Below, in pieces: positions 25,338 to 32,747 of a DNA stretch of 34,658 bases; position 1 is the stretch's first letter, and every line of letters begins with the position of its first letter. Below the pieces are notes generated by a model, which was not told the DNA's origin, did no database searches, and was given only the letters and a program-made list of their open reading frames with translations. The position numbers were made by a program, and so were the translations under genes. The DNA is from Acetobacterium bakii (lineage in GTDB: Bacteria > Bacillota > Clostridia > Eubacteriales > Eubacteriaceae), in assembly GCF_001263355.1 (NCBI RefSeq), contig NZ_LGYO01000001.1:30340-64997 (forward strand), written 5' to 3'.

Positions 25338-26636
25338 ATGGGTAGAACAATTGCTGAAAAAATATTTGATGCGCATCGGGTGGATGAACCATTTCCGGAC
25401 ACCCATGTTTTAAAACTGGATCGGGTTTTCTGTCATGAAATCACCACACCGATTGCAATCACAGATTTGATGGATCGAGGCATGGATCGGGTATTTGACC
25501 CCACAAAAATAAAGGCAGTGATCGATCATGTCACACCGGCTAAGGATTCAAAAACGGCTGAACAAGAGAAAATTTTAAGGGACTGGGCAAGAAGGCATGA
25601 TATCAAAGATTTTTTTGATGTGGGCAGAAATGGTGTCTGTCATGCCATTTTTCCAGAAAAAGGATTTGTCCGGCCAGGGTATACCATTATCATGGGGGAT
25701 TCTCACACCTGTACTCACGGAGCTTTTGGCGCTTTCGCAGCAGGTACGGGAACGACCGATCTGGAAGTGGGGATTCTAAAAGGTGTCTGTGCCTTTCATT
25801 TCCCGAAAACCCTCAAGATAGTGATTAAAGGGGAATTAAAGCCGGGGGTATTTGCCAAAGACTTGATTCTTTTCATTATTAAAGCGTTAACAGTCAATGG
25901 TGCTACCAACATGGTTATTGAGTTTACCGGTACGGCGGTGGATGTTATGTCTATGGAATCCCGAATGACCCTCTGCAACATGGCCATTGAAGCAGGGGGA
26001 ACCTGTGGGATCTGTTATCCCGATATGACCACTGTCGATTATTTATGGGATCATATTAAAGACGAATTTTCAAGTAAAGAGGAAGCTCGTAAAGAATATT
26101 CCAAATGGGTTTCCGATGAAGATGCAGAATATGAACAGATCTGCGAATTTGATATTTCAGACATGGAACCTTTGGTGACATTCGACTATAAACCCGATCA
26201 GGTGAAAACAGTTGCGGAAATGAAAGATACAAAAGTCGATCAGGTTTACATTGGCAGTTGTACCAATGGTCGTATTGAAGACTTGCGAATTGCTGCCAGT
26301 ATCCTGAAAGGTAAAAAAATCAGCAATGACATCCGGGCCATTGTGAGCCCTGCTTCACCAGCTGTTTATTCCCTGGCGCTGAAAGAAGGGCTGATTGAAA
26401 TTTTCCACGAAGCCGGTTTTTGTGTCACCAATCCTACCTGCGGCGCCTGTCTGGGCATGAGCAACGGGGTGTTGGCGGATGGAGAAGTCTGTGCATCCAC
26501 CACCAATCGAAATTTCAATGGCAGAATGGGCAAGGGCGGTACGGTGCATTTGATGAGTCCGGCAACGGCAGCAGCAACCGCAATTGCCGGAACGATTACG
26601 AATTCCAATTTATTTGAAGTATTGGCGGGTGAATAG
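25338..26636 (+). CDS. dmdA: 2,3-Dimethylmaleate hydratase, large subunit
   Basis: This 432-residue aconitase-superfamily large subunit (LeuC/HacA type), with DmdB, hydrates dimethylmaleate to (2R,3S)-2,3-dimethylmalate. The [4Fe-4S] ligands are visible as C308 in GSCTNGRIEDL and C368/C371 in NPTCGACLG. Other family blocks are MGDSHTCTHGAFGAFAAGTG and TTNRNFNGRMGKGG. A GAGGAG box precedes the ATG. By family it could be isopropylmalate or homoaconitate dehydratase, but mii, dml and the split two-gene form argue for dimethylmaleate hydratase. Part of this gene (codons about 365-401) is copied in the fossil at 27947-28087. Confidence 0.94.
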   Translation: MGRTIAEKIFDAHRVDEPFPDTHVLKLDRVFCHEITTPIAITDLMDRGMDRVFDPTKIKAVIDHVTPAKDSKTAEQEKILRDWARRHDIKDFFDVGRNGVCHAIFPEKGFVRPGYTIIMGDSHTCTHGAFGAFAAGTGTTDLEVGILKGVCAFHFPKTLKIVIKGELKPGVFAKDLILFIIKALTVNGATNMVIEFTGTAVDVMSMESRMTLCNMAIEAGGTCGICYPDMTTVDYLWDHIKDEFSSKEEARKEYSKWVSDEDAEYEQICEFDISDMEPLVTFDYKPDQVKTVAEMKDTKVDQVYIGSCTNGRIEDLRIAASILKGKKISNDIRAIVSPASPAVYSLALKEGLIEIFHEAGFCVTNPTCGACLGMSNGVLADGEVCASTTNRNFNGRMGKGGTVHLMSPATAAATAIAGTITNSNLFEVLAGE

Positions 26637-26638
26637 AG

Positions 26639-27160
26639 ATGAAGACATTTAGCGGAAAAGTATTATTTTTGGATCGCAGCGATATCAATACTGACGAAAT
26701 TATTCCGGCAAAATACCTGACAGAAATCACCAAAGAAGCGCTCAAGCCGTATCTGCTGGAAGATTTATTCCTTGAAGGATTCAGTACCAAAGATCTTGAA
26801 AATAAAGCAGTTATCGTAACGCGAGAAAATTTCGGTTGCGGCTCATCCCGGGAGCATGCACCATGGGCATTGCAAGTCAATGAGATCAATGTGGTCATTG
26901 CGGAAAATTTTGCGCGAATCTTCAGACAGAATATGTACAATTGCGGGATGTTTGCCATTGAGCTGTCCAAAGAAACCATTGATTATTTATTTAAAACCTA
27001 TGGGGGCAAAGATATTGCAATGAGTATCGATGTGGATGAAAGTAAAATCATGATTCAAGCGGATGAAAAATCTGAGACCCTTGAGTTCAAAGTTGGTGAA
27101 TTTGATAAAACCCTTGTAAAAGAGGGTGGCTGGGTTGGTTACGCGGATAAGAATTATTAA
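26639..27160 (+). CDS. dmdB: 2,3-Dimethylmaleate hydratase, small subunit
   Basis: This 173-residue protein is the swivel-domain partner of DmdA (LeuD type). It shows LDRSDINTDEIIPAKYLTE at about 11-29, the substrate loop NFGCGSSREHAPWAL at about 64-78, and NFARIFRQNMYNCG after it. The two subunits together make the aconitase-like active site. The gene starts two bases after the dmdA stop. Its last residues, GGWVGYADKNY, recur almost unchanged at the end of the fossil 800 bases downstream. That shows a second copy of this 3' end once existed or was left by rearrangement. Confidence 0.94.
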   Translation: MKTFSGKVLFLDRSDINTDEIIPAKYLTEITKEALKPYLLEDLFLEGFSTKDLENKAVIVTRENFGCGSSREHAPWALQVNEINVVIAENFARIFRQNMYNCGMFAIELSKETIDYLFKTYGGKDIAMSIDVDESKIMIQADEKSETLEFKVGEFDKTLVKEGGWVGYADKNY

Positions 27161-27246
27161 TTAGAGGGAAAGATCGGTTCGAAAATACTGGGAAAGTACC
27201 TACTAAAATGATTTCAAACCGTTCCATTAAATCAAAGGAGGTCAGT

Positions 27247-27924
27247 TTGATATTTATGAGAGATAATAAAACGTCACAATCGGCAATTGAGTATGATGTC
27301 AATGTAACAAAAACTATTCCTAAGTATCAACTATTTCACGACGAGACCATTAATCTAATTAAGTTAGGGAAACCAACGGTAGAGTCATGGCTTGATACTG
27401 GCAGCGGAACAGGGACTCTCATTCTCAAGGCAATTGAACATTTCAAGAATATAAGGTTTGTAGCGGCCGATCCATCGAAAAGTATGCTTGATATTGCCAA
27501 AGAAAAACTATCAGGTAAAGATATAACATATATTTTGGCGGGCAGTGAGGAACTGGTGTGTGGTGATAGCTTTGATGTTGTCACCGCTATTATGGTTCAT
27601 CATTATTTGGATATCGGAGATCGTATAAAAGCTACACAAAATTGTTTTAGAATGCTTAAAGAAGGCGGTATCTACGTTACTTTTGAAACGATTAGGGCTA
27701 ATACGGAAAAAGGAACTCAAATTGGTCTTCGACGGTGGAGAGAGGCTCAGTTAATGAATGGTAAAAGTATTGATGCTGTAGATAAGCATATAAGTCGTTA
27801 TGGGATCGAGCTTCTACCGATTTCGATTGAATCCCATATAGAGCTTTTAAAAGAAGTCGGTTTTTCGACTATCGAGATTCTATGGGTCTCAGGCATGCAG
27901 GCAGGTTTCTATGCTATAAAATAA
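27247..27924 (+). CDS. Class I SAM-dependent methyltransferase
   Basis: TTG at 27247 lies five bases after GGAGG; ATG at 27256 is fourteen bases away and less likely. The product has 225 residues. The Rossmann methyltransferase core is clear: motif [17 protein letters not shown], an acidic end to strand 2 in [19 protein letters not shown], and [16 protein letters not shown], then [11 protein letters not shown]. It resembles small-molecule or tRNA cmo5U-type methyltransferases; the substrate is unknown. By eye the gene is more AT-rich than the nicotinate genes. It sits between intact dmdB and a dmdA-dmdB fossil, so it probably arrived by insertion or rearrangement and need not belong to the pathway. 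Confidence 0.85.
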   Translation: MIFMRDNKTSQSAIEYDVNVTKTIPKYQLFHDETINLIKLGKPTVESWLDTGSGTGTLILKAIEHFKNIRFVAADPSKSMLDIAKEKLSGKDITYILAGSEELVCGDSFDVVTAIMVHHYLDIGDRIKATQNCFRMLKEGGIYVTFETIRANTEKGTQIGLRRWREAQLMNGKSIDAVDKHISRYGIELLPISIESHIELLKEVGFSTIEILWVSGMQAGFYAIK

Positions 27925-27946
27925 CAGAACAGTAGATACACAACGC

Positions 27947-28087
27947 AATCCCACCTGCGGTGCCTGTCTTGGCATGAGCAATGGCGTACTGGCTAATGGA
28001 GAAGTCTGTGCATTCACCGCCAATCGTAATTTCAATGACAGAATGAGCAAGGGCGGTTGGGTCAGTTATGCCGATAAAAGATATTGA
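27947..28087 (+). pseudogene. Fossil of a second dmdA-dmdB: dmdA fragment fused in frame to the dmdB 3' end
   Basis: The 46 codons and stop contain no internal stop. The first 37 match DmdA residues about 365-401: [19 protein letters not shown], then [18 protein letters not shown]. The last nine match the end of Dmd[10 protein letters not shown] then TGA, against WVGYADKNY in the intact gene. The join falls at a shared Gly-Gly (28052-28057). There is no start codon context or ribosome site, so it is not a functional gene. The sequence has drifted modestly from the intact copies. It lies directly before a strong terminator, which probably once ended the complete operon. Confidence 0.9.
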
Positions 28088-28093
28088 AAAGTT

Positions 28094-28140
28094 CCAAAGA
28101 CTTCTATGCATTTTGCAGGAAGTCTTTGGTCTTTTTATTA
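28094..28140 (+). terminator. Rho-independent terminator at the end of the nicotinate region
   Basis: CCAAAGACTTC (28094-28104) pairs perfectly with GAAGTCTTTGG (28119-28129) around a 14-base loop and is followed by TCTTTTTATT. It lies 6 bases after the fossil stop codon. This is the clearest + strand terminator in the window. The rest of the gap up to yifB (28141-28233) holds nothing else I recognise. Confidence 0.88.
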
Positions 28141-28233
28141 ATATTAATAAACTCAACAGTAGTGACTATATGGGCAGCACAGTTATTTAAACCAAACAGG
28201 ACGGGATGATGGCCTTTTTTAGTGGGGAGATGA

Positions 28234-29760
28234 TTAATGTGATTTGAGCATGCCTCGATATTGGATGGCTTCGGTGAGATGGGAAATGGTGATGTCCGGA
28301 GCGTTATCCAGGTCGGCAATGGTGCGGGCCAGTTTGAGGATGCGATGGTAGCCACGAGCGCTGAGACTCATCTTATCGTAGACCTTTTCCATTAATTTTT
28401 GTTCTTCTTTTCCCAGCGTGCAATACTTTTCCATAAGTTTGGGGGTTAACTGAGCATTGTAATAGATGTCCAGTTTTTCATAGCGTTTATTTTGAATTTC
28501 TCGGGCGGCGTCCACCCGTTCTTTGATGGTTTGGGAGGATTCGCTTTTGGGTTTGTTTTGAATTTCCTCATAACTGGTCGGCGGAACTTCAACAAAAATA
28601 TCCAGGCGATCCATTAGCGGGCCGGAAATTTTTCCCTGATAATTTTTGATTTGCTGGGGTGTGCAAATGCACTCGTGGGATGGATCATTGAGGTAACCGC
28701 AGGCACAGGGATTCATGGAGGTGATCAGCGTAAAGCTGGCCGGGAAGGTGAGGGAGGCGTTAACTCTTGAAATACTGACTTCCTGGTCTTCAATGGGCTG
28801 ACGTAAGACTTCAAGGGCAGATTTTTGGAATTCAGGAAGCTCATCTAAAAAAAGGACTCCTAAATGGGCAAGGGATACTTCACCGGGTTTGGGGATGCGT
28901 CCGCCGCCCACCAGTGAGGTTTTGGAAATGGTATGATGGGGGGAGCGAAAGGGTCGTTCACAAATAATGGCATTGTCCTTGAGTAAACCGGAAATGCTGT
29001 GAATTTTAGTGATTTCCAGGGCTTCATCCAGGGTGAGATCCGGTAGGATCGAAGAAAATCCTTTAGCTAGCATGGTTTTACCGGATCCGGGAGGACCTGA
29101 CATTAGCAAATTGTGAGATCCGGCGGCGGCAATTTCCAGGGCCCGTTTGGCCTGATCCTGGCCGCGAATGTCGGAAAAATCAATGCCACCGCTGGTTGAT
29201 TTTGGGGTCAGGAGGGTTTTTAAATCGACCTTGAAAGGGTTGATGATTAGTTCCCCATTAATCAGGGAAACGGCTTCCGCCAGATCTTTTAACGGAAACA
29301 CATCAACACCCTGGACTACCGCAGCCTCATGCCGGTTAGCAAAGGGGACAAGAATGTTTTTGATGCCGACTTTTTTTGCTTCTAAAACCATGGGCAGGAT
29401 GCCGCTGACACTGCGGATTTCGCCGCTTAGGGAGAGTTCCCCGATAACCAGATAATCTGCGGTATCATCCCAGGTCAGTTGATTTGAAGAAATTAAAATG
29501 CCGATGGCGATGGCAAGGTCAAAAGCCGGTCCTTCTTTTTTGAGGTCGGCCGGGGCCAGGTTGATGGTAATGCGATCCATGGGGTATTGGAAGCCGTTGT
29601 TTTTAATGGCTGAAAAAACACGATCCTTGGATTCCTTAATACCGGTATCAGGGAGCCCAACCAGAGCGTAGGAGGGCAGCCCTCTCGAAATATCGATTTC
29701 CACAGTAACAATGACACCGTCAATACCCATTAGGCCGGAACTTTTTACTTGTGATAACAT
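28234..29760 (-). CDS. yifB: YifB/ComM family Mg-chelatase-like AAA+ ATPase
   Basis: This 508-residue protein has the three-part layout of the family. The N-terminal Lon-protease-like domain (about 1-165) has GLPSYALVGLPDTGIKESKD. The AAA+ module (about 190-400) has Walker A GPPGSGKTMLAKG, Walker B LFLDELPEF and the SPHHTISKTSLVGGG block. The C-terminal Mg-chelatase-associated region contains LSARGYHRILKLARTIADL. ComM-type members are hexameric helicases that promote branch migration during natural transformation. Length is normal. It is convergent with the nicotinate region and has no relation to it. GAGG lies about ten bases before the ATG. Confidence 0.95.
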   Translation of the reverse strand: MLSQVKSSGLMGIDGVIVTVEIDISRGLPSYALVGLPDTGIKESKDRVFSAIKNNGFQYPMDRITINLAPADLKKEGPAFDLAIAIGILISSNQLTWDDTADYLVIGELSLSGEIRSVSGILPMVLEAKKVGIKNILVPFANRHEAAVVQGVDVFPLKDLAEAVSLINGELIINPFKVDLKTLLTPKSTSGGIDFSDIRGQDQAKRALEIAAAGSHNLLMSGPPGSGKTMLAKGFSSILPDLTLDEALEITKIHSISGLLKDNAIICERPFRSPHHTISKTSLVGGGRIPKPGEVSLAHLGVLFLDELPEFQKSALEVLRQPIEDQEVSISRVNASLTFPASFTLITSMNPCACGYLNDPSHECICTPQQIKNYQGKISGPLMDRLDIFVEVPPTSYEEIQNKPKSESSQTIKERVDAAREIQNKRYEKLDIYYNAQLTPKLMEKYCTLGKEEQKLMEKVYDKMSLSARGYHRILKLARTIADLDNAPDITISHLTEAIQYRGMLKSH

Positions 29761-29873
29761 GACAGTTTACCTCGTCTTTCTTGCATTTTATTATACAGGA
29801 AAGAAAGAAAAAAATACAGCGAAAATATTTATGAAATATGGTATGATCAATAGTAGAAATTGAAGGAGTATAT

Positions 29874-30731
29874 ATGGGGAATAACAGAAAAGGCATTTTT
29901 TTTGTAATTATATCTATGGTTTTATTTAGCACCGGAGGGCTTTTTATAAAGCTCATTGACGCTAATGCCTACACCATTACCTTTGGACGGGCAATGATTG
30001 CAGGGCTTATTTTTTTGCCGTTTATTCAATGGAAAAAAATAAGGATTTCTAAAAGTTATTTGGCGTTGGTCCTGTCGTATTGTTATCTGTGTATTATGTT
30101 TGTTCTGACCACCAAGATAACAACCGCAGCCAATGCTATTATTTTACAATGCACCGCACCGTTGTGGCTGTATCTTTTTTACATCATTAAGGGGAAAAAA
30201 ATCACATCGCGGGAGTTGGTTCCCCGGATTTTTATTCTAATTGGAATTATAGCCATTCTCAGTGCTTCGGTTGGTGGAAATCTTTTGGGAAACATGCTGG
30301 CTCTAACCAACGGCATTGCCTATGCGATGGTTCAGTATTTTATGGAAAAGGATTATCCGTTTTCGGATACCTCGGTAGTTGGGCTGAATAATATCTTTTT
30401 ATGTGCGGTGATTTTGGTTTTAATGTCCGGTAAGCTTGATTTTTCGGAGTTATCCATGGCCGGTTGGCTGGGACTCCTTTTTCTGGGGGTTTTTCAGATT
30501 GGACTTTCCTACCTGATTTTCTTTAAGGGGATCAAGTTAATTTCAGCGCTTAAGGCATCGATGGTTTCACTTCTGGAACCGATTTTAAACCCCATACTGG
30601 TGTTTGCGTTTGTGGGGGAAATACCTTCAGCTTTTTCACTGGTGGGATTCGGCATCATTCTGTTTGGCGTGTTTCTAACATTGCTGCCGACTAGGGCCGT
30701 TGATCGTCTGGAAGAATATACCATCGATTAA
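29874..30731 (+). CDS. EamA/DMT-superfamily transporter
   Basis: This 285-residue protein has ten hydrophobic segments arranged as two EamA repeats of five, and no signal peptide. It begins MGNNRKGIFFVIISMVLFST, and a typical first-repeat end is seen in TAANAIILQCTAPLWLYL. The second repeat has ALKASMVSLLEPILNPILVF, the conserved end-of-repeat motif with Glu-Pro. AAGGAG precedes the ATG. A TATGAT box about 35 bases upstream may be its -10, but no clear -35 was found. The family exports or imports metabolites and amino acids; the substrate is unknown. It is divergent from yifB and probably monocistronic. Confidence 0.9.
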   Translation: MGNNRKGIFFVIISMVLFSTGGLFIKLIDANAYTITFGRAMIAGLIFLPFIQWKKIRISKSYLALVLSYCYLCIMFVLTTKITTAANAIILQCTAPLWLYLFYIIKGKKITSRELVPRIFILIGIIAILSASVGGNLLGNMLALTNGIAYAMVQYFMEKDYPFSDTSVVGLNNIFLCAVILVLMSGKLDFSELSMAGWLGLLFLGVFQIGLSYLIFFKGIKLISALKASMVSLLEPILNPILVFAFVGEIPSAFSLVGFGIILFGVFLTLLPTRAVDRLEEYTID

Positions 30732-30812
30732 AATATGGGGATAAGGTTTAATTAAAAAAATGTGGAATAATTATGTTTGGCATTCTTGCGATTGTAGACA
30801 AGATGAAAGTAA

Positions 30813-30913
30813 GTCCAGGGGACAATCGTAACATCAGTTGTCGGCATCATGGCGAACAGGCCAGAGCCTGTCCGATCATGCAGCCGACAACGATTTACCA
30901 TTGTCCCCTGGAC
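30813..30913. repeat. 101-base nested palindrome, REP/MITE-like or structured RNA
   Basis: From outside in: GTCCAGGGGACAAT (30813-30826) pairs with ATTGTCCCCTGGAC (30900-30913). GTAA (30828-30831) pairs with TTAC (30895-30898), and GTTGTCGGC (30837-30845) with GCCGACAAC (30883-30891). CATG (30848-30851) pairs with CATG (30877-30880), and ACAGGC (30856-30861) with GCCTGT (30866-30871) around a CAGA loop. It has no ORF of its own and no T-run. It lies between the EamA gene and the bidirectional terminator. The long, self-complementary layout resembles REP/BIME elements moved by Y1 (IS200-type) transposases, or a small structured RNA. Confidence 0.8.
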
Positions 30914-30924
30914 GGGTTATCAAT

Positions 30925-30966
30925 AAAAAACCAGTGCCGCACGATAATGCGCTGCACTGGTTTTTA
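30925..30966. terminator. Bidirectional terminator between the EamA and MFS genes
   Basis: AAAAACCAGTG (30926-30936) pairs with CACTGGTTTTT (30955-30965), with an inner CGCA/TGCG stem. The T-run follows the stem on the + strand, and the A-run before it gives a T-run on the - strand. It can therefore end both the EamA transcript and the convergent MFS transcript, which stops at 30999. Confidence 0.85.
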
Positions 30967-30998
30967 GTTTCAGAATAATCTTAACTTAGCATCGACAA

Positions 30999-32171
30999 TT
31001 ATAGAGCTTGAGGGACTTCGGCCTGTTTTGGTTTAATAAACAGATAAGCCACGGCAGCAACTGCGAAAGCAGTCATTGATACGTAGAATGGAAATTTGAT
31101 TACTTCTGTCATACCCATGATTCCGGCCAGGAAAGCAAAGAAATAGGCGGAGCAGAATCCACCGACGTTCATAGATGCCATTATAATACCGGAAGCAGTT
31201 GCCATTTGGCTCGGATGAACAGCTGCACCTAAATCCATAAAGACCGTTGGCAGAATGAAGGAGAACCCGATACCGGCAACCGTTGTTCCGATATACATAA
31301 AGATAATGGTATTACCAAGCCCGATACTTGCCATGGCAACAGCCAGAAGACCAAGACCGACAGCAAGTGTGTTTTTCTTGAAAATACCGAAAACTTTTGC
31401 AAAGATTAATCCGGATACCATGCCTCCAACTGTGAACATGGTTAAGACCAATGCAGCTTCTGGAGCACCACCCAAACCGGTTACAGCAATAATGGTGGAC
31501 ATGTTGACCAACATCGGGTAGACAAGGATCAGCATAAAGAATATTGCAAAGGCAAATCCGAAAACAGAACCCGGTAATTTTGGTTTGGTCTCACCGGCTG
31601 CTTGAGCAGGTACTTTTGCGGGTTCAGGTAAAAACAGAATCAGGATAAATGTGATGATTCCCAGACCATGGACCAGGAAAGCCAATTCCCAGGAACTGGC
31701 AGCGGCTACACCGCCGAGTAATTGGAAAAGGATGCCGCCGATATTTGCAACCACGCCACTGAGACCCATCATTTTAGCTCGTGCTTCGCCATCAAAGAAG
31801 GCGATGATCAAAGCGGCACCAAGTGGAGTTACAATCCCAAGACCGATACCAAAGACGGCACGAACTGCCAGGATTGCAGCGAAGGACGAAGTGACCATGA
31901 AGTAGGGAGCAATACCGCCAGCGATAAAGAGAACCATACCAATGATTAACAGAGTTTTGTATTTAACCACGGTTCCGGCAAGTCGACCGGAGATAAGGGT
32001 GGCTGGTACGGATACCAGTACTGCCAAGGTAGAAACGAGTAATAAGGTTGTAAATGGAACATCAGGGAATGCGGCAGCAATATTGGCGATTGCCGGGGTG
32101 ATGGTACCAACTCCCATTTGCACAAAGAAAACCGATAAAACCGCAATTTTTAGAAATGTATTATTTTTCAA
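30999..32171 (-). CDS. MFS transporter
   Basis: This is a 390-residue major facilitator protein with 12 hydrophobic segments. It starts with TTG at 32171, and GGAGG lies six bases upstream on the - strand. MFS landmarks include a first helix with QMGVGTITPAIANIAAAFPD, the loop 2-3 region SGRLAGTVVKYKTLLIIG, and the long central loop PEPAKVPAQAAGETKPKLPG between the two halves. The substrate is unknown. It is convergent with the EamA gene and shares the bidirectional terminator. The 386-base region upstream separates it from the methyltransferase locus, so no functional link to nicotinate use is indicated. Confidence 0.92.
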   Translation of the reverse strand: MKNNTFLKIAVLSVFFVQMGVGTITPAIANIAAAFPDVPFTTLLLVSTLAVLVSVPATLISGRLAGTVVKYKTLLIIGMVLFIAGGIAPYFMVTSSFAAILAVRAVFGIGLGIVTPLGAALIIAFFDGEARAKMMGLSGVVANIGGILFQLLGGVAAASSWELAFLVHGLGIITFILILFLPEPAKVPAQAAGETKPKLPGSVFGFAFAIFFMLILVYPMLVNMSTIIAVTGLGGAPEAALVLTMFTVGGMVSGLIFAKVFGIFKKNTLAVGLGLLAVAMASIGLGNTIIFMYIGTTVAGIGFSFILPTVFMDLGAAVHPSQMATASGIIMASMNVGGFCSAYFFAFLAGIMGMTEVIKFPFYVSMTAFAVAAVAYLFIKPKQAEVPQAL

Positions 32172-32557
32172 GATAAACCTCCGTTTTTTTTAGTTGTTAA
32201 GCTTATGAATTATAAATCAGTAAAACAGTGTTAAAGCAGTAAAGTGTTTCTTCCAACCCCATCAGGGAGGAGCACAAAATGTAATTATTAACTGGCGCTC
32301 ATACATTGATGCATTCTTTGCAAGATCCACACATGCCTGCTTAGTATGCGTTTTCATAAATAGAAAGAATAAAGTCCAGAAATAGGGTAGCTGCTTCTAA
32401 TTTTTAATTAAAAGCAATTGCAGATCATTAGGATAACGCATCAGTTATCTTCTCAGAATTAACATTGCCATATGGCACAACATCAAAAGATTACCTTTCC
32501 TCGCCTTGCTTTTATATTTTAATGCCGTGTGGGACATTAATTAAACAGTTTTCAGGT
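32172..32557. other. 386-base intergenic region without a recognised gene
   Basis: The region is AT-rich and lies upstream of the MFS gene and downstream of the 59-residue protein gene, both on the - strand. It must contain the MFS promoter and possibly a terminator for the methyltransferase unit, but I could not identify either with confidence. A strong + strand ribosome site GGGAGGAG (32265-32272) is followed six bases later by ATG directly joined to TAA (32279-32284), which encodes nothing useful. Short protein-like stretches on the - strand between 32280 and 32400 are interrupted by stops and could be remains of a lost gene. Confidence 0.5.
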
Positions 32558-32737
32558 TTAATTACTTAGCGTTGTCAATGTGAAGTATAAAAGCATGTCT
32601 TCAACGAGCCCGAAGGATTCTTTTATATCTTCACAAGCTCCGGCATCGATGTCATATTTTTTTAAAACAGCCTCGCTGGATAAGAAATATTCGCTGTATA
32701 TTTTGTTTTTTTCTTTAATTTCATTGTAAGCACTCAT
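32558..32737 (-). CDS. Small 59-residue protein after the URO-D-like methyltransferase gene
   Basis: The ATG at 32737 has GGAGGA five bases upstream and lies 10 bases after the stop of the methyltransferase gene, so it is a real member of that operon. An in-frame ATG further upstream would overlap the previous gene and lacks this spacing. The product begins MSAYNEIKEKNKIYSEYFLS and ends DMLLYFTLTTLSN. It is charged and helical in its first two thirds, with one cysteine (in AGACEDIKE) and no membrane segment. I do not recognise the family. Its position suggests a small partner or regulator of the methyltransferase. Confidence 0.7.
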   Translation of the reverse strand: MSAYNEIKEKNKIYSEYFLSSEAVLKKYDIDAGACEDIKESFGLVEDMLLYFTLTTLSN

Positions 32738-32747
32738 TGACTTCCTC

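Noticed and set aside
32265-32284. Strong ribosome site followed by ATG
   Set aside because: The ATG is followed immediately by TAA, so no peptide is made. It could be a relic but nothing supports a function.
32280-32400. Protein-like fragments on the - strand upstream of the MFS gene
   Set aside because: The stretches are under 40 codons, lie in different frames with stops between them, and match no family I recognise.
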